Shown: positions 1 through 10,065, numbered from the stretch's first letter. The stretch: 64,000 nucleotides of DNA from Rhizobiales bacterium GAS188 (GCA_900104855.1 FNSS01000001.1:2542001-2606000), one strand, 5' to 3'. Notes: generated by a model from the letters alone, not told the origin. Translations and numbers: made by a program.

Positions 1-481
1 GCATGTCGTTCTTCGGCATCGTGGTGATGGCCGGCGAGGTCGCGGTCGGTGCGATCAAGGGCACGCCCGCCGCGATCGTGACGCTGCCGGCGGCCGGGAT
101 CACGGTGCCGCTGAGCAGCGGGCCGACGATGATCGGCACATTCTCGATCGAGACGAGCTTGCGTGCGCCGTCGACCGAGCCCTGTTCATTGCCTTGCGTG
201 TCGATGACGACGAGGCGCAGCTTCTTGCCGCCGAGGATGCCGCCATTGTTGTTGACTTCGTCGACGGCGAGTTGCTGGGCGGCGAGCAGGGCCGGCATGA
301 AGTTCGCGATCGGCCCCGTCACATCCATGAGCGCGCCGACCTTCACTTCCTCCTGCGCCCGCACCGGCGCGGCGGAAAGCGCAACCGATGCCAGGATCGC
401 CAGCACTCCGGCCAGACTTCGCATCAGGGGATATCGCATGTGAGCCTGTCGCATCCGAGCAGCGAAAATATTCATCATCAT
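1..481 (-). CDS. Branched-chain amino-acid-type ABC transporter substrate-binding protein (N-terminal part)
   Basis: Periplasmic binding protein of the LivJ/LivK type (type I periplasmic fold), cut by the left edge of the window so that about 160 N-terminal residues are visible. The visible part has a Sec signal peptide ending near APVRAQ-EE, then VKVGALMDVTGPIANF and a stretch with AVDEVNNNGGILGGKKL and VDGARKLVSIENVPIIVGPLLSG, which is the usual start of this family. I chose the ATG at 481 because a GGGAGAG ribosome site lies just upstream. In-frame ATGs at 478, 475 and 439 are alternatives. The ligand cannot be inferred from this fragment. Transporter partners, if linked, lie outside the window. 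Confidence 0.85.
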   Translation of the reverse strand, partial: MMMNIFAARMRQAHMRYPLMRSLAGVLAILASVALSAAPVRAQEEVKVGALMDVTGPIANFMPALLAAQQLAVDEVNNNGGILGGKKLRLVVIDTQGNEQGSVDGARKLVSIENVPIIVGPLLSGTVIPAAGSVTIAAGVPLIAPTATSPAITTMPKNDM

Positions 482-618
482 TGCTCTCCCTCGATTGCAG
501 CTTGGCGCCAAGCCTAGTGTGAATCCGGCAAGAGTCGAGATGGATTTATCCGGCTATCGCAAGCGTGATTACTACGTGCGCCTTTGCTTACCTCTCCCCG
601 CTCGCGCCAATCGCTCCA

Positions 619-645
619 CCTTCTCCCGCACTTCGCGGGAGAAGG
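619..645. repeat. Dispersed palindrome, CCTTCTCCCGC family, copy 1
   Basis: Perfect 11-bp inverted repeat (CCTTCTCCCGC and GCGGGAGAAGG) with a 5-bp loop, just downstream of the stop of adenine deaminase. Four more copies occur at 8790, 28574, 28702 and 54603. It can form a hairpin and may act as a transcript end or stabiliser. Confidence 0.8.
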
Positions 646-662
646 AGTTCCGGGCGTGCCTC

Positions 663-2396
663 TCAATCCCTCAGGATCTCGAAGCGGTCGACGTCGACGA
701 GCCCCATATCGGTGATCTTCAGATGCGGAATGACGGGGAGCGGCAGGAAGGCGACCTGCAGGAACGGCTCCGGCAGGACGCAACCGAGGCCCTTGGCGGC
801 CTGGCGCAGGCGGATCAGCGCCGCATGCACGGTCTCGAAATCGCCAAGGCTCATCAGGCCAGCCATCGGCAAGGCGAGCTCGGCCAGGACCTGCCCGCCG
901 GCCACGACCGCAAAGCCGCCCTCGATCTCGATGAGGCGGTTGACCGCGACCGCCATGTCGCCTTCATCGGCCCCGACGACGCAGATATTATGGCTGTCAT
1001 GCCCGACCGATGAGGCGAGCGCGCCGCGCCGCAGCCCGAAGCCATTCACGAAACCGACCCCGATATTGCGGTTGACCCCATGGCGCGCCACCACGGCGAC
1101 CTTGACGGCATCCTGGGCGAGATCGACCTCACGCAAGCCATCGCGGAACGGCAGGACCCTGGTGAGATGGGCCGTCAGGATCTTGCCCGGCGTGACCCCG
1201 ATCACGGAGGTCGTCGGGCCAGAGCCTTTCGCGACGAAGTCGGCCGCGGCAACACGCTCCGCCTTGACGCTGGCGCGTCCGACCGGCGCGACCTTGCGTC
1301 GCCCGGCGAAGATCGCCTCCTCGACCGGACGCCCGCCCGCGATCACCAGCGACACGGCGCAGCTCTCGAGATCCTCGACGACGACGAGATCGGCGCGATA
1401 GCCCGGCGCCGCGAGGCCGCGATCGCTGAGGCCGAAGGCGCGCGCGCCCGAGATCGCCGCCGCCCGATAAGCCGCGAGCGGCGGCACGCCGAGCTTGATC
1501 GCGGTGCGGATCATGTAGTCGAGATGGCCTTCCTCCGCGATATCGAGCGGATTGCGGTCATCGGTGCACAGCGCCAGGAATAGCGAATGGCGTTCGGTGA
1601 TGATGGGCGCCAGCGCATGCAGATCCTTCGACACCGAGCCTTCGCGCACCAATACGGTCATGCCCTTCCCGAGCTTTTCCAGCGCCTCCTCGGCGCTCGT
1701 CGATTCATGCTCGGTGCGGATGCCGGCCGCGAGATACGCGTTGAGGGGCAGCCCGCGCAGCAGCGGCGCATGGCCGTCGATATGGCGGCCTTGAAAGGCC
1801 GCGAGCTTCGCGAGTACAGCCTCATCCTTGGCCAGAACGCCGGGGAAATTCATGAATTCGGCAAGGCCGATCACCTTGGCATGGCCGGCGAGCGGCAGGA
1901 GGTCGCCGATCTCGAGCCTCGCGCCCGAGGTTTCGAGATGGGTCGCGGGCACGCAGCTCGACAGCTGCACCCGGATATCCATGATGGTCCCGGCTGCGGC
2001 CTCGAGCGCATAGTCGAGCCCCGCGAGGCCGAGCACATTGGAGATCTCATGCGGATCCCAGATCGCCGTGGTCACGCCATGCGGCAGGACGCAGCGGTCG
2101 AACTCGGCGGGCGAGACGAGCGATGATTCAACATGGCAATGGGTGTCGATGAAACCCGGCGCCACGACCTTGCCGGAGACGTCGATCTCCCGAACGCCCC
2201 GATACTCCCCGGCGATGCCGACGATGCGATCGCCGCAGATGGCGAGATCGGTGCGCTCCAGCGCTCCGGTCACCAGGTTGAAGACATGCCCGCCCTTGAG
2301 GACGAGGTCGGCGGCCGCCTTGCCGAGGCCCTGGTCGATGGCCCGGGCCAGGAAGGTCGCGTCATGCAGGGGATTGTCAGGCGCGAATGCTCTCAT
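663..2396 (-). CDS. ade: Adenine deaminase
   Basis: Hydrolyses adenine to hypoxanthine and ammonia in purine salvage (cytoplasm). The 577-residue protein has the amidohydrolase layout of this family: a small beta domain, then the metal-binding motif DTHCHVESS at residues 84-92, WDPHEISNV near 113-122, and the catalytic-domain segment with HIDGHAP and TEHEST. It ends with a C-terminal domain ([26 protein letters not shown]) typical of Ade and absent from dihydroorotases. Length is normal (E. coli Ade is 588 residues). The start at 2396 (MRAFAPDNP) is preferred. An in-frame start at 2447 would add 17 residues with no family support. No operon partner is apparent: the neighbouring genes on the same strand lie more than 130 bp away. 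Confidence 0.9.
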   Translation of the reverse strand: MRAFAPDNPLHDATFLARAIDQGLGKAAADLVLKGGHVFNLVTGALERTDLAICGDRIVGIAGEYRGVREIDVSGKVVAPGFIDTHCHVESSLVSPAEFDRCVLPHGVTTAIWDPHEISNVLGLAGLDYALEAAAGTIMDIRVQLSSCVPATHLETSGARLEIGDLLPLAGHAKVIGLAEFMNFPGVLAKDEAVLAKLAAFQGRHIDGHAPLLRGLPLNAYLAAGIRTEHESTSAEEALEKLGKGMTVLVREGSVSKDLHALAPIITERHSLFLALCTDDRNPLDIAEEGHLDYMIRTAIKLGVPPLAAYRAAAISGARAFGLSDRGLAAPGYRADLVVVEDLESCAVSLVIAGGRPVEEAIFAGRRKVAPVGRASVKAERVAAADFVAKGSGPTTSVIGVTPGKILTAHLTRVLPFRDGLREVDLAQDAVKVAVVARHGVNRNIGVGFVNGFGLRRGALASSVGHDSHNICVVGADEGDMAVAVNRLIEIEGGFAVVAGGQVLAELALPMAGLMSLGDFETVHAALIRLRQAAKGLGCVLPEPFLQVAFLPLPVIPHLKITDMGLVDVDRFEILRD

Positions 2397-2534
2397 GCGC
2401 CATGATGACGCGAGCCGGGAGGGCAGGGCAAGTGCTTCGGAGGGCAAGTGTCACGCATTGAGCGTCACGGATCGTTACGCCACGGGTCCCGGATCGGCGG
2501 AGCGACTATCCGGCTCGGTCGCCGCCGGGCCCCC

Positions 2535-3083
2535 TCAATGGCGCCGCTGCGGTGGTGCCTCGGGCGCCCCATCGGACGCCCCTTGGCGCATGGCGATGCG
2601 CCGCCCTGCAAATTCGGGCATCGCGAGGCGCGAATGGGCGGCCTTCATCAAGGCGAGGGTGCCGAGCACGTCGTCCGGAAACGAAGTGACGCGCCGCGAC
2701 GCCATATCGACATGCAGCGACAGGTTCTCGGAGGTGGCGGCAAGCCAGCCGTCATGCGCGTGGCGCATCTCCATGAAGTAATGCAGCCGTTTATCGTCGA
2801 AATCGAGGAGTTGCAGCGTGGTGCGCACCGCCTCCCCGACATGCAGCTCGCGCCGATAGCCGATATGCGCCTCGGCCGAGAAGAGCGAGGCGTTGCGGGT
2901 GCGCACATAATGCTCGCCGATGCCGAGCAGCCCATAGCATTCGTCGACGGCGCGATCGAAGAGCAGCGTGTAATAGGCGACGTTGAGATGGCCGTTATAG
3001 TCGATCCATTGCGGCTCGACGCGCATCGCCGACGACACGAAGGGCGCGAAGAACAGGACCGGCGCGTCGATCTTTTCGGCCAT
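2535..3083 (-). CDS. Hot-dog fold acyl-CoA thioesterase
   Basis: A 182-residue single hot-dog domain protein of the 4-hydroxybenzoyl-CoA/betainyl-CoA thioesterase type, expected to hydrolyse an acyl-CoA in the cytoplasm. The helix motif DYNGHLNVAYY at residues 28-38, with its acidic residue and NGH, is characteristic. It is followed by ELHVGEAVRTTLQLLDFDDKRLHYFMEM. I chose the ATG at 3083 (MAEKIDAPV) because the frame remains open upstream but the upstream peptide is arginine-rich, has no family resemblance and overlaps the divergent dehydrogenase gene. The substrate is not known. It is divergently arranged with the FAD-linked dehydrogenase, which may share the 192-bp intergenic region. Confidence 0.8.
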   Translation of the reverse strand: MAEKIDAPVLFFAPFVSSAMRVEPQWIDYNGHLNVAYYTLLFDRAVDECYGLLGIGEHYVRTRNASLFSAEAHIGYRRELHVGEAVRTTLQLLDFDDKRLHYFMEMRHAHDGWLAATSENLSLHVDMASRRVTSFPDDVLGTLALMKAAHSRLAMPEFAGRRIAMRQGASDGAPEAPPQRRH

Positions 3084-3275
3084 CCGCCCAAGGCTCCTCG
3101 TCCAAACCGCGACCACTCCTTGCCGCCGAGTTTCCAACCCTACCGACTTGCCGATAATATCCCGTGAACACGAAAGATGTACCAGGAAAGCCGTACCAGG
3201 AAGGCCTTGGCAAGACCACCTTCTCGCTGCACAGAACGATTCACGCGGCCTCACCCATTTGAAAGTTCGCCGAAC

Positions 3276-4697
3276 ATGACGCATATGCCCGACCCTTCCC
3301 GCGCCTTCGTCAGGCCGAACCAGGCGACCGTCGCCAAGGTCAAGGAGGAGCTCGCCAAGCGCTTCGGCAACCGCCTCGTGACCTCGCAGGCGGTGCGTGA
3401 GCAGCACGCCAATACGCTCACCTGGCAAGGGAACCAGGCGCCGGACGCCGTGGTCTTCGCCGAGAACACCGAGGATTGCGTCGAACTTATCCGCATCTGC
3501 GCCGAGCACCGCATGCCGGTGATCCCTTTCGGCACCGGAACTTCGCTCGAAGGACATATCAATGCGCCATATGGAGGTGTCTCGGTCGATCTGTCGCGGA
3601 TGAACAGGGTTTTGGCGGTGCATGCCGAGGATCTCGATTGCGTGGTCGAGCCCGGCGTCACGCGCGAGGACCTCAACACCCATCTGCGCAATGACGGGTT
3701 GTTCTTTCCCATCGATCCCGGCGCCAATGCCTCGTTAGGCGGCATGACGGCGACGCGGGCCTCAGGCACCAATGCGGTGCGCTACGGCACGATGAAGGAC
3801 AATGTGCTGTCGCTCAAAGCCGTGCTGGCCAATGGCGAGATCGTGACCACGGCGACGCGCGCCAAGAAATCCTCGTCCGGCTATGACCTCACTCGCCTGT
3901 TCGTCGGCTCCGAGGGCACGCTCGGCCTGATCACCGAGATCACGCTGCGGCTGCAGGGTATCCCCGAAGCGATGGCGGCGGGCGTGTGCCCCTTCCCGAG
4001 CGTCAAGGCGGCCTGCGATGCGACCATCCTCACCATCCAGTCGGGGATCCCCGTGGCCCGCATCGAGCTCCTCGACACCTTGTCGGTGCACGCCGTGAAC
4101 CTGCATTCCAAGCTCGATCTGCCCGAAACGCCGATGCTGTTCCTCGAATTCCATGGCACCGAGGCAGGGGTGAAGGAGCAATCGGAGCGTTTCGGCGAGA
4201 TCGCCAAGGAGCTGGGCGGAGGCCCCTTCAACTGGGCGACGAAGCCGGAAGAGCGCAGCAGGCTGTGGAAGGCACGCCACAACATCTATTGGGCGGGCTT
4301 CGCGCTGCGGCCCGGCGCCTCAACCTTCGCGACCGATGTCTGCGTGCCGCTCTCGCGCCTCGCCGAATGTGTCGAGGCGACGCAGCGCGACATCGCCGAG
4401 CTCGGCATCACGGCCGGTATCGTCGGCCATGTCGGAGACGGCAATTTCCATGCTTCGCCGCTGCTCGACCTCGAGGATGAGGACGAGGTGCGACGCGTCA
4501 AGATCTTCGTCGAGCGCGTGGTGGAGCGGGCCCTCGCCATGGAAGGCACCTGCACGGGCGAGCATGGCGTCGGCCAGGGCAAGATGAAATATCTCGAAAA
4601 GGAGCATGGCTCGGCGGCGGTCGAATTGATGCGCGTGCTGAAGCGCTCGATCGACCCCTTGAACATCATGAATCCGGGCAAGATGGTGGTGGCGTGA
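3276..4697 (+). CDS. FAD-linked D-lactate dehydrogenase / glycolate oxidase GlcD-type oxidoreductase
   Basis: A 473-residue flavoprotein that oxidises a 2-hydroxyacid such as D-lactate and passes electrons to the respiratory chain. The FAD-binding 4 domain has PFGTGTSLEGH at residues 84-94 and DPGANASLGGM further on. The C-terminal FAD-linked oxidase domain carries HVGDGNFH at 385-392 and GEHG at 428-431, both ligands of the active site in this family. Length fits soluble or peripheral Dld/GlcD proteins. The start at 3276 (MTHMPDPS) is chosen over an upstream open stretch that reads into the divergent promoter region; 3285 is also possible. There is no GlcE or GlcF partner, so a D-lactate or D-2-hydroxyacid dehydrogenase role is more likely than glycolate oxidase. 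Confidence 0.85.
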   Translation: MTHMPDPSRAFVRPNQATVAKVKEELAKRFGNRLVTSQAVREQHANTLTWQGNQAPDAVVFAENTEDCVELIRICAEHRMPVIPFGTGTSLEGHINAPYGGVSVDLSRMNRVLAVHAEDLDCVVEPGVTREDLNTHLRNDGLFFPIDPGANASLGGMTATRASGTNAVRYGTMKDNVLSLKAVLANGEIVTTATRAKKSSSGYDLTRLFVGSEGTLGLITEITLRLQGIPEAMAAGVCPFPSVKAACDATILTIQSGIPVARIELLDTLSVHAVNLHSKLDLPETPMLFLEFHGTEAGVKEQSERFGEIAKELGGGPFNWATKPEERSRLWKARHNIYWAGFALRPGASTFATDVCVPLSRLAECVEATQRDIAELGITAGIVGHVGDGNFHASPLLDLEDEDEVRRVKIFVERVVERALAMEGTCTGEHGVGQGKMKYLEKEHGSAAVELMRVLKRSIDPLNIMNPGKMVVA

Positions 4698-4873
4698 GCC
4701 GATGCCGGATCTTGTCGGGCTGAGGCGGCGGGCTTGGGCGCGCCCGGAGGTGGAGATATCGTGCTGGACCGAACCCGCGCTGCAACCGTAGCTCGAAGGT
4801 CGTGCCCGGCCCCAAATTGCTGTTATCCCCCTCACCCGCCCTCGCTGGCGCATTGCGCCGGGCGACCTGACCG

Positions 4874-7800
4874 ATGCGCGACCTCTTCGTCATCGTCGGC
4901 TCGCTCCTGATCGCGGTGCTGCTCGCGGCCTTCGCGGTGCCGCGCCTGATCGACTGGACGCCCTATAAGGCGCGGATTGAGGCTGAGATCGCGGAGCGGA
5001 CCGGGCTCAAGCTGACCCTCGCCGGCCCCATGCGGCTCGAATTCCTGCCGCGCCTCGCCCTCAATGCCCAGGATGTGATCATCGACAGCGACAGCGCCAC
5101 CGTGAGCGCTGCGAGGCTGCGCGCCGAGGTCTCGATGGCGAGCCTGATGGGCGGCGTGCCCCATATCGTCTCGGCCGAGCTCGATGGCGGCGTCGTCAAG
5201 CTGTCGCTGGCGACCGACGGCGATCCCGCCGGCGCCCTGATCGTCCTGCTGGCGCCGGGCGGACGCGAGCTGCAGATCGACACGATCAGCCTCAATACGG
5301 TCGCCGTCACGCGCGCCGAAAACGACACGCCGATCGCCATGATCGAGCGCGGCGACGCCACCCTTGCGGCGAGAGAAGGACCGCTGCGCCTCACGGCAGA
5401 GGGCATGTTCGGAGAGGTGCGCGGCCGAGGCCGGCTCGCCATCGGCTCCCCGGAGGCCGACCAGCACCGGCGCATCTCGCTCGCCTTCGACGCCAGTGGC
5501 GGCGATGTGGGACGCTGGCGCCTCACCTTCGAGGGTCAGAGCACGGCAACAGGCGCCGCGCCGGCCGCGCTCGACGGCGCCGTCGTCCTGGCACAGGTTC
5601 TGGCCCAGGCGAAGCCGGGTACGGCGCGCCTCGCAACGAGCGAGAATAGCGAATCGGCGCTCTGGCGGGTCCAGGCCAAGGCGCATGGCGAGCTCCGCCA
5701 CCTGCGCTTCGAGGAGATCGAGATTTCGCGCGAGCGCGCGGCGGCCTTGAGATTGAACGGGAGAGGCGCGCTTGATCTTGGCACGCCCGACCTTGGCGAC
5801 AAGCCGCGCCTCTCCCTCGACCTCTCGGCCCGGCGCCTGACGCTCGACCCGTTGCTCGACGTCTCCGTCGCCACGCCGGCCGCGGGATCGCTCGGGATCG
5901 GCCCCTCCCTCACCGAGCTCGCGAGGCTCGCCCAGGCGTCGCTGCCGCGCTTCCTGGTGGTCGATTTCGACATCGGCTCGGAGACCGTCGAGCTCGCCGA
6001 TGAGCGCTTCGAGAGCGTGCGCCTCAAAGGGGCGGCGAGCGCCGACAATCTCGCGATCTCCTCGCTCGCCGTCAAATGGCCGGGGCGCGGCGAGCTGAGC
6101 TTCACGGGCGGCAGCGCCGCGGGTGGCCATGTCGAGGTCAAGGCTGCGGATGCGGCCGCCTTGCTGCAGGGGCTCGGGCTTGCGGGCGATGCCGCCGCTG
6201 GCCCCGTGCCGCTGATCATGTCGGGCGATCTGTCGCGACACGACGCGGCGACGCGCCTCGAGCGGTTGGATCTCTCGCTCGCAGGATCGAAGATCACGGG
6301 CGGCTTGACGGTCTTCGATCGTCAAGAAGACCGCAAGCTGCGCGTCGATGCCGATCTCTCGAGCCGGGACCTCGATCTCGACAGCTGGCCGCTCGGCGCG
6401 GTCACGAGCATCGTGCCGGCCTCGGTGGAAGGGCGCCTGCGGATCCACGTGGCGCGCCTCAAGGCCGGCAGGGGCGCCGGCGAGGTCGGACAGCTCGACA
6501 TGTCGCTCTCACGCGATCAGGGCCGGACACTAATCGACACCTTGCGGCTGCAGGGCTTCGACGGATTGACGCTCGAAGGCTCGGGCGCCATCGGCGGCGC
6601 CGGATCGAGCTTCGAGGCCCGCATCGGCGCCCCCAAGGCCGCTCCTCTCGCGGGGCTCGCGCGTCTCATCCTGCCGCCGGTCGCCGTCGAGGCGCTGGCG
6701 GCGAGGCGCGCTTTCATCGAGCCGCTGGCGCTGACCCTGTCGGCGCGACGCGAAGGCACCAGCCCGAGCATCGAGGTGACGCTGTCGGGGACGGCGGCGA
6801 CCACGCATATCGAGGCCAAAGCTTCACTCGACACGACCTCGCCCGACCTCGCCTTGTCGCCGGCTGCCGGCGAAGCGACGCTGTCGGCGCCTGACGCCTC
6901 TACGCTCTTCAACCAGATCGGCCTTGCGGCACCGTCGGGCGAGGCGCTCGGACGCGGCGAGCTCAAGGTCACGGCGAAGCCCGGCGCTTCCGGCGGATTG
7001 GCGGTGACCGCGAACCTGGTCGCGGGCCAGACGAGCCTTTCGGGCGACGGCACGCTTCTGTTCGGCGCGGCGCCAGAAGGCCATGGGGCGCTGAAAGGTC
7101 TTGGGGGCTTCACGGCCGCGACCCCGAGCACCGCGGCCGCGGCGCGGCTCCTCGGCCTTGGCCTGCGCCTCGAGGGCGACCAGCGCTTCGACATCGCGGG
7201 GGGCTGGACGCTCACTTCCGAGTCGCTGTCGCTCGAGCGCCTGAACGCGCATCTCCTCGGCATCGCCCTGAGCGGGGAGCTGAACCTTTCGCTCGCCGGC
7301 CAACGTCATCTCGATGGCGCGATCCGCGCGCCGAACTTGTCGATCCCGGCGCTCGTCGCGTTGGCGCTCGGCCCGACCCGCGTCAATCAAGGCTATTGGG
7401 CCGCGTCGCGCTTCCCGAGTTACACGCCGCCGCCTTTCCCGGTAGCGCTCACCATCACGGCCGGGCTCGCCGATCTCGGCGGCGGCCTGCAGGCGCGCGA
7501 CGCCAAGCTGACGCTTGCGCTCGCCGAGCGCAGCCTCTCCCTGACACAGGCAAGCGCCAGCATCGCGGGCGGCACCATCGGCGGTGGCTGGCGCATCGAG
7601 CGCGATGGCGGCCTTGCCCGCTCGACCCTGCTGCTCTCGGCCGAGGGGATCGAGCTGAAGGGCTTGATGCCGGGCGCCAATCTGGCCGGGCGAATATCCG
7701 GCCGCCTGGAGCTTTCCGGCGCCGGCGAGACCTTGTCGCAGATCGTCGCGAGCTTGGGCGGTGGTGGCAGCCTGCGCATCGCCGACGGCAGACTCGAACA

Positions 7801-8782
7801 GGCAGACATTGCCGGGCTACAGCGCAGTTTCGCGAAGGCCGTGACCGACGAGACGCTGATGGACAAGACGCGCCTCGGAGCGCTGGTCGCGGCCGAGACG
7901 GCGCGTGCCCCGCTTACCGGCGTGAGCTTCGAGGCAGCTTTGGTCGCGACCAACGGCATCGTGAGGACGACGGTCGCGCGACAGGATCTGCCGTCAGGCA
8001 ACAGCACTGACGGAGCGGCGACGCTCGATCTGAAAACCTTGACGCTCGATACCCGGCTCGGCCTTGCGACTCTCTCGCCCGGCCGCCCCGATAATCGCGT
8101 CCCGCTCGCCGCCGCCATCACCTGGAAAGGCCCGCTTTTCGCGCCCAAGCGCGAAGCCGACGCCGCCGCCCTCCTGCAGGCGGTGTCGGTCGAGCGCCTG
8201 CGCATCGAGCTCGAGCGCATCGAGCTCCTCGAATTCGATCAGCGCGAGCAGGCAACGTTCAATCGTCGCCTGAAGGCCGGCCGCCAGAAAGCGCTGCCCT
8301 TGCCGCCGCCACCCGAAATCCAGATCGCGCCGACACCTCCGATCGCTCCAGCGGCGCCCGCCGGGAGGGCCGAGCCGGTCGGCAAGGAGGTGCCGGCTCC
8401 TCCTCTGTCACCGGAAGCGCCACCGGCCAAGGACGCAGCCTCGCCGCAGCTTCCCGTCGTGAAGGCACCGCAAGCCCCGCCGCAGCCGCCGGAGCTGCCC
8501 TCCGCCCGGCCCGAAGCTCCATCCGCGAAGGCCAACCCGACAAAACCGGAGCCGGAATCCGCCCCCGCGCGGCCAGCCTCGGCGCCACCTCAAGCCGTGC
8601 CTGCGCAAGCCCCGCCTGCGCCGGCACAAGCTGCGGTGTCGCAACCTGCTCCACCCCAATCTGCACCGCCTTTGCCGCCACCCATCGAAGTGCCCGCGGC
8701 CCCTGCGATCGCCGGAGCGCCGGCCGCACGGAGAGAGCCCGCCGCTGCCGGCCGGCCCATCATCCTGCATCCGCCGGATTAG
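4874..8782 (+). CDS. AsmA family protein, very large, with a proline-rich C-terminal tail
   Basis: A 1302-residue envelope protein anchored by one N-terminal membrane helix (residues about 3-23, LFVIVGSLLIAVLLAAFAVP) followed by WTPYKARIEAEIAERTGLKLTLAGP, the standard AsmA start. The middle is a long beta-rich repeat region. The segment near residues 930-1080 (GRISGRLELSGAGETLSQIVASLGGGGSLRIADGRLEQADI) is the conserved AsmA C-terminal domain. About the last 170 residues are low-complexity proline and alanine, probably disordered. AsmA relatives (TamB, YhdP, AsmA) are bridge-like proteins implicated in phospholipid movement to the outer membrane. That role is inferred here from family only. 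The gene ends in a palindrome shared with the convergent gene. Confidence 0.85.
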   Translation: MRDLFVIVGSLLIAVLLAAFAVPRLIDWTPYKARIEAEIAERTGLKLTLAGPMRLEFLPRLALNAQDVIIDSDSATVSAARLRAEVSMASLMGGVPHIVSAELDGGVVKLSLATDGDPAGALIVLLAPGGRELQIDTISLNTVAVTRAENDTPIAMIERGDATLAAREGPLRLTAEGMFGEVRGRGRLAIGSPEADQHRRISLAFDASGGDVGRWRLTFEGQSTATGAAPAALDGAVVLAQVLAQAKPGTARLATSENSESALWRVQAKAHGELRHLRFEEIEISRERAAALRLNGRGALDLGTPDLGDKPRLSLDLSARRLTLDPLLDVSVATPAAGSLGIGPSLTELARLAQASLPRFLVVDFDIGSETVELADERFESVRLKGAASADNLAISSLAVKWPGRGELSFTGGSAAGGHVEVKAADAAALLQGLGLAGDAAAGPVPLIMSGDLSRHDAATRLERLDLSLAGSKITGGLTVFDRQEDRKLRVDADLSSRDLDLDSWPLGAVTSIVPASVEGRLRIHVARLKAGRGAGEVGQLDMSLSRDQGRTLIDTLRLQGFDGLTLEGSGAIGGAGSSFEARIGAPKAAPLAGLARLILPPVAVEALAARRAFIEPLALTLSARREGTSPSIEVTLSGTAATTHIEAKASLDTTSPDLALSPAAGEATLSAPDASTLFNQIGLAAPSGEALGRGELKVTAKPGASGGLAVTANLVAGQTSLSGDGTLLFGAAPEGHGALKGLGGFTAATPSTAAAARLLGLGLRLEGDQRFDIAGGWTLTSESLSLERLNAHLLGIALSGELNLSLAGQRHLDGAIRAPNLSIPALVALALGPTRVNQGYWAASRFPSYTPPPFPVALTITAGLADLGGGLQARDAKLTLALAERSLSLTQASASIAGGTIGGGWRIERDGGLARSTLLLSAEGIELKGLMPGANLAGRISGRLELSGAGETLSQIVASLGGGGSLRIADGRLEQADIAGLQRSFAKAVTDETLMDKTRLGALVAAETARAPLTGVSFEAALVATNGIVRTTVARQDLPSGNSTDGAATLDLKTLTLDTRLGLATLSPGRPDNRVPLAAAITWKGPLFAPKREADAAALLQAVSVERLRIELERIELLEFDQREQATFNRRLKAGRQKALPLPPPPEIQIAPTPPIAPAAPAGRAEPVGKEVPAPPLSPEAPPAKDAASPQLPVVKAPQAPPQPPELPSARPEAPSAKANPTKPEPESAPARPASAPPQAVPAQAPPAPAQAAVSQPAPPQSAPPLPPPIEVPAAPAIAGAPAARREPAAAGRPIILHPPD

Positions 8783-8789
8783 CGCCCAA

Positions 8790-8817
8790 CCTTCTCCCGC
8801 TCTTTCGCGGGAGAAGG
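8790..8817. repeat. Dispersed palindrome, CCTTCTCCCGC family, copy 2
   Basis: 11-bp arms with a 6-bp loop, placed 8 bp after the AsmA stop and 8 bp before the stop of the convergent ribbon-helix-helix gene. Its position suggests a bidirectional transcript end, although there is no T run. Confidence 0.8.
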
Positions 8818-8824
8818 AGAGGCG

Positions 8825-9091
8825 CTACCCGAATGCGTCCATCCCGGCTTTGGCGGCGAGCCAGCGCAGCACGAAGACGCGGACCGCCGAGGATAGATTG
8901 CCTTCGAGCCCGCCGGGTTCGCTGCGCCCCGCGTCGATCCGGCGCAGAAGCGCGGCGAGGCTCACCTTCTCGGCTTGTGCGATGCGGCCGAGCCCCTCCC
9001 AGAAGGGCTGCTCGAGCGAGATGCTGGTCGAATGGCCGGCGATCGTCACCGAGCGCTTGACTACCGGAGATGGCCGGCCTGCCCTCGCCAC
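8825..9091 (-). CDS. Ribbon-helix-helix domain protein
   Basis: An 88-residue protein that matches the short ribbon-helix-helix family found beside DUF4169 and SspB in Hyphomicrobiales. Residues about 10-55 (VVKRSVTIAGHSTSISLEQPFWEGLGRIAQAEKVSLAALLRRID) give the beta strand and two helices. A C-terminal helix has VRVFVLRWLAAKAG. The fold usually dimerises and binds DNA, but no target is known. The start is a GTG at 9091 immediately after the TAA of the DUF4169 gene, so the two are translationally linked. The expected order sspB, DUF4169, RHH is kept. Confidence 0.75.
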   Translation of the reverse strand: MARAGRPSPVVKRSVTIAGHSTSISLEQPFWEGLGRIAQAEKVSLAALLRRIDAGRSEPGGLEGNLSSAVRVFVLRWLAAKAGMDAFG

Positions 9092-9295
9092 TTAATGCGT
9101 GTCGTCGCGGGCTCGATCCTGCGGGTCGAGCTTGTGCGCGTCGAGATGGCGCACAGCCTTGTCGGCGAGGAGCCGCTTATGCTCACGCTCAGCCTTCGTC
9201 TCCCCGAAGGCCAGCCGATTTTGCGCCGCGACCTCTTCCTTGGCCGACCGGTCGCGGCGCTTGCGCGCCAGGCGCAGATTGACGATCTCGCTCAT
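9092..9295 (-). CDS. DUF4169 family protein
   Basis: A 67-residue highly charged protein starting MSEIVNLRLARKRRDRS and containing NRLAFGETKAERE, the pattern of DUF4169. The sequence is almost entirely helical, with no signal peptide or membrane segment. Function is unknown. It lies 24 bp after sspB on the same strand and its stop abuts the GTG of the ribbon-helix-helix gene, giving a three-gene unit. Confidence 0.8.
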   Translation of the reverse strand: MSEIVNLRLARKRRDRSAKEEVAAQNRLAFGETKAEREHKRLLADKAVRHLDAHKLDPQDRARDDTH

Positions 9296-9319
9296 GGCTC
9301 GCGGATCACGGCTTGCGGA

Positions 9320-10003
9320 TCAAGGCTTCTTGCGGAACGCATCGAGGCTGATCACCTTGTGGCCTTCCGCCGACTTGTCGTCCGCGGTCTCCTGGGCAAC
9401 CTTGAGCTTGGCATCGGCTGCGGGCTTGGCTTCGGATTTGGCGCCGGCCTCAGGCTTGGTCTCGGGGACGGATTTGGCATCGGGAGCTGATTTGGCGGCC
9501 TTTTCGGACCCCTTGCGGGCGGGCTTCGGCGCATCGGCAGGCGGAGAAACCTCGAGAGTGCGCTGGCGCGACGGCAATCTCGTAAGCTCGCCCGGCTCCT
9601 TGGCGGCAGCCGGCATTGGCTTCGCCGAGCCGGCCAGAGTGCCATCCTTCGAAAGCTCGAATTTGAGCCCGAACTGCACGGAGGGGTCGAAGAAACCGCT
9701 CACCGCCTCGAAGGGGATGACGAGCTTTTCGGGGACGTTGGAGAAATACAACCCAACCTCGACCACATGCTCGGTGACCGAAAGGTCCCAGAACTGGTGC
9801 TGGAGCACGATCGTCATCTCGTCGGGATATTTTTCGCGTAAGGCCGGCGAGATGCGCACGCCTTTGTCGCCCGTCCGGAATGACAGATAGAAATGATGCT
9901 CGCCCGGGATGCCCTCGCGCATGGCGTTGGACAAAACCTTACGGACGACCCCCTTCAGGGCGTCCTGGACGAGGAGATCGTAACGGATCAGGTCGGTCGG
10001 CAT
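9320..10003 (-). CDS. sspB: ClpXP adaptor SspB family protein
   Basis: A 227-residue adaptor that tethers ssrA-tagged and other substrates to the ClpXP protease. Residues 1-165 hold the SspB fold (MPTDLIRYDLLVQDALKGVVRKVL, HHFYLSFRT, LQHQFWDLSV, VGLYFSNVPEKLVIPFEAVSGFFDPSVQFGLKF), of the alphaproteobacterial type. A long lysine, alanine and proline linker follows and the protein ends with the short conserved peptide KVISLDAFRKK, the presumed ClpX-docking tail. The tmRNA gene, whose tag this adaptor recognises, sits on the same strand about 60 bp upstream, a functionally sensible linkage. It heads the operon with DUF4169 and the RHH gene. Confidence 0.92.
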   Translation of the reverse strand: MPTDLIRYDLLVQDALKGVVRKVLSNAMREGIPGEHHFYLSFRTGDKGVRISPALREKYPDEMTIVLQHQFWDLSVTEHVVEVGLYFSNVPEKLVIPFEAVSGFFDPSVQFGLKFELSKDGTLAGSAKPMPAAAKEPGELTRLPSRQRTLEVSPPADAPKPARKGSEKAAKSAPDAKSVPETKPEAGAKSEAKPAADAKLKVAQETADDKSAEGHKVISLDAFRKKP

Positions 10004-10065
10004 CGTGACTCGTAGGAGAATCTTGGCTCGTCGTATGGGGCGCCACTCATCCCCGCATGCGGAAA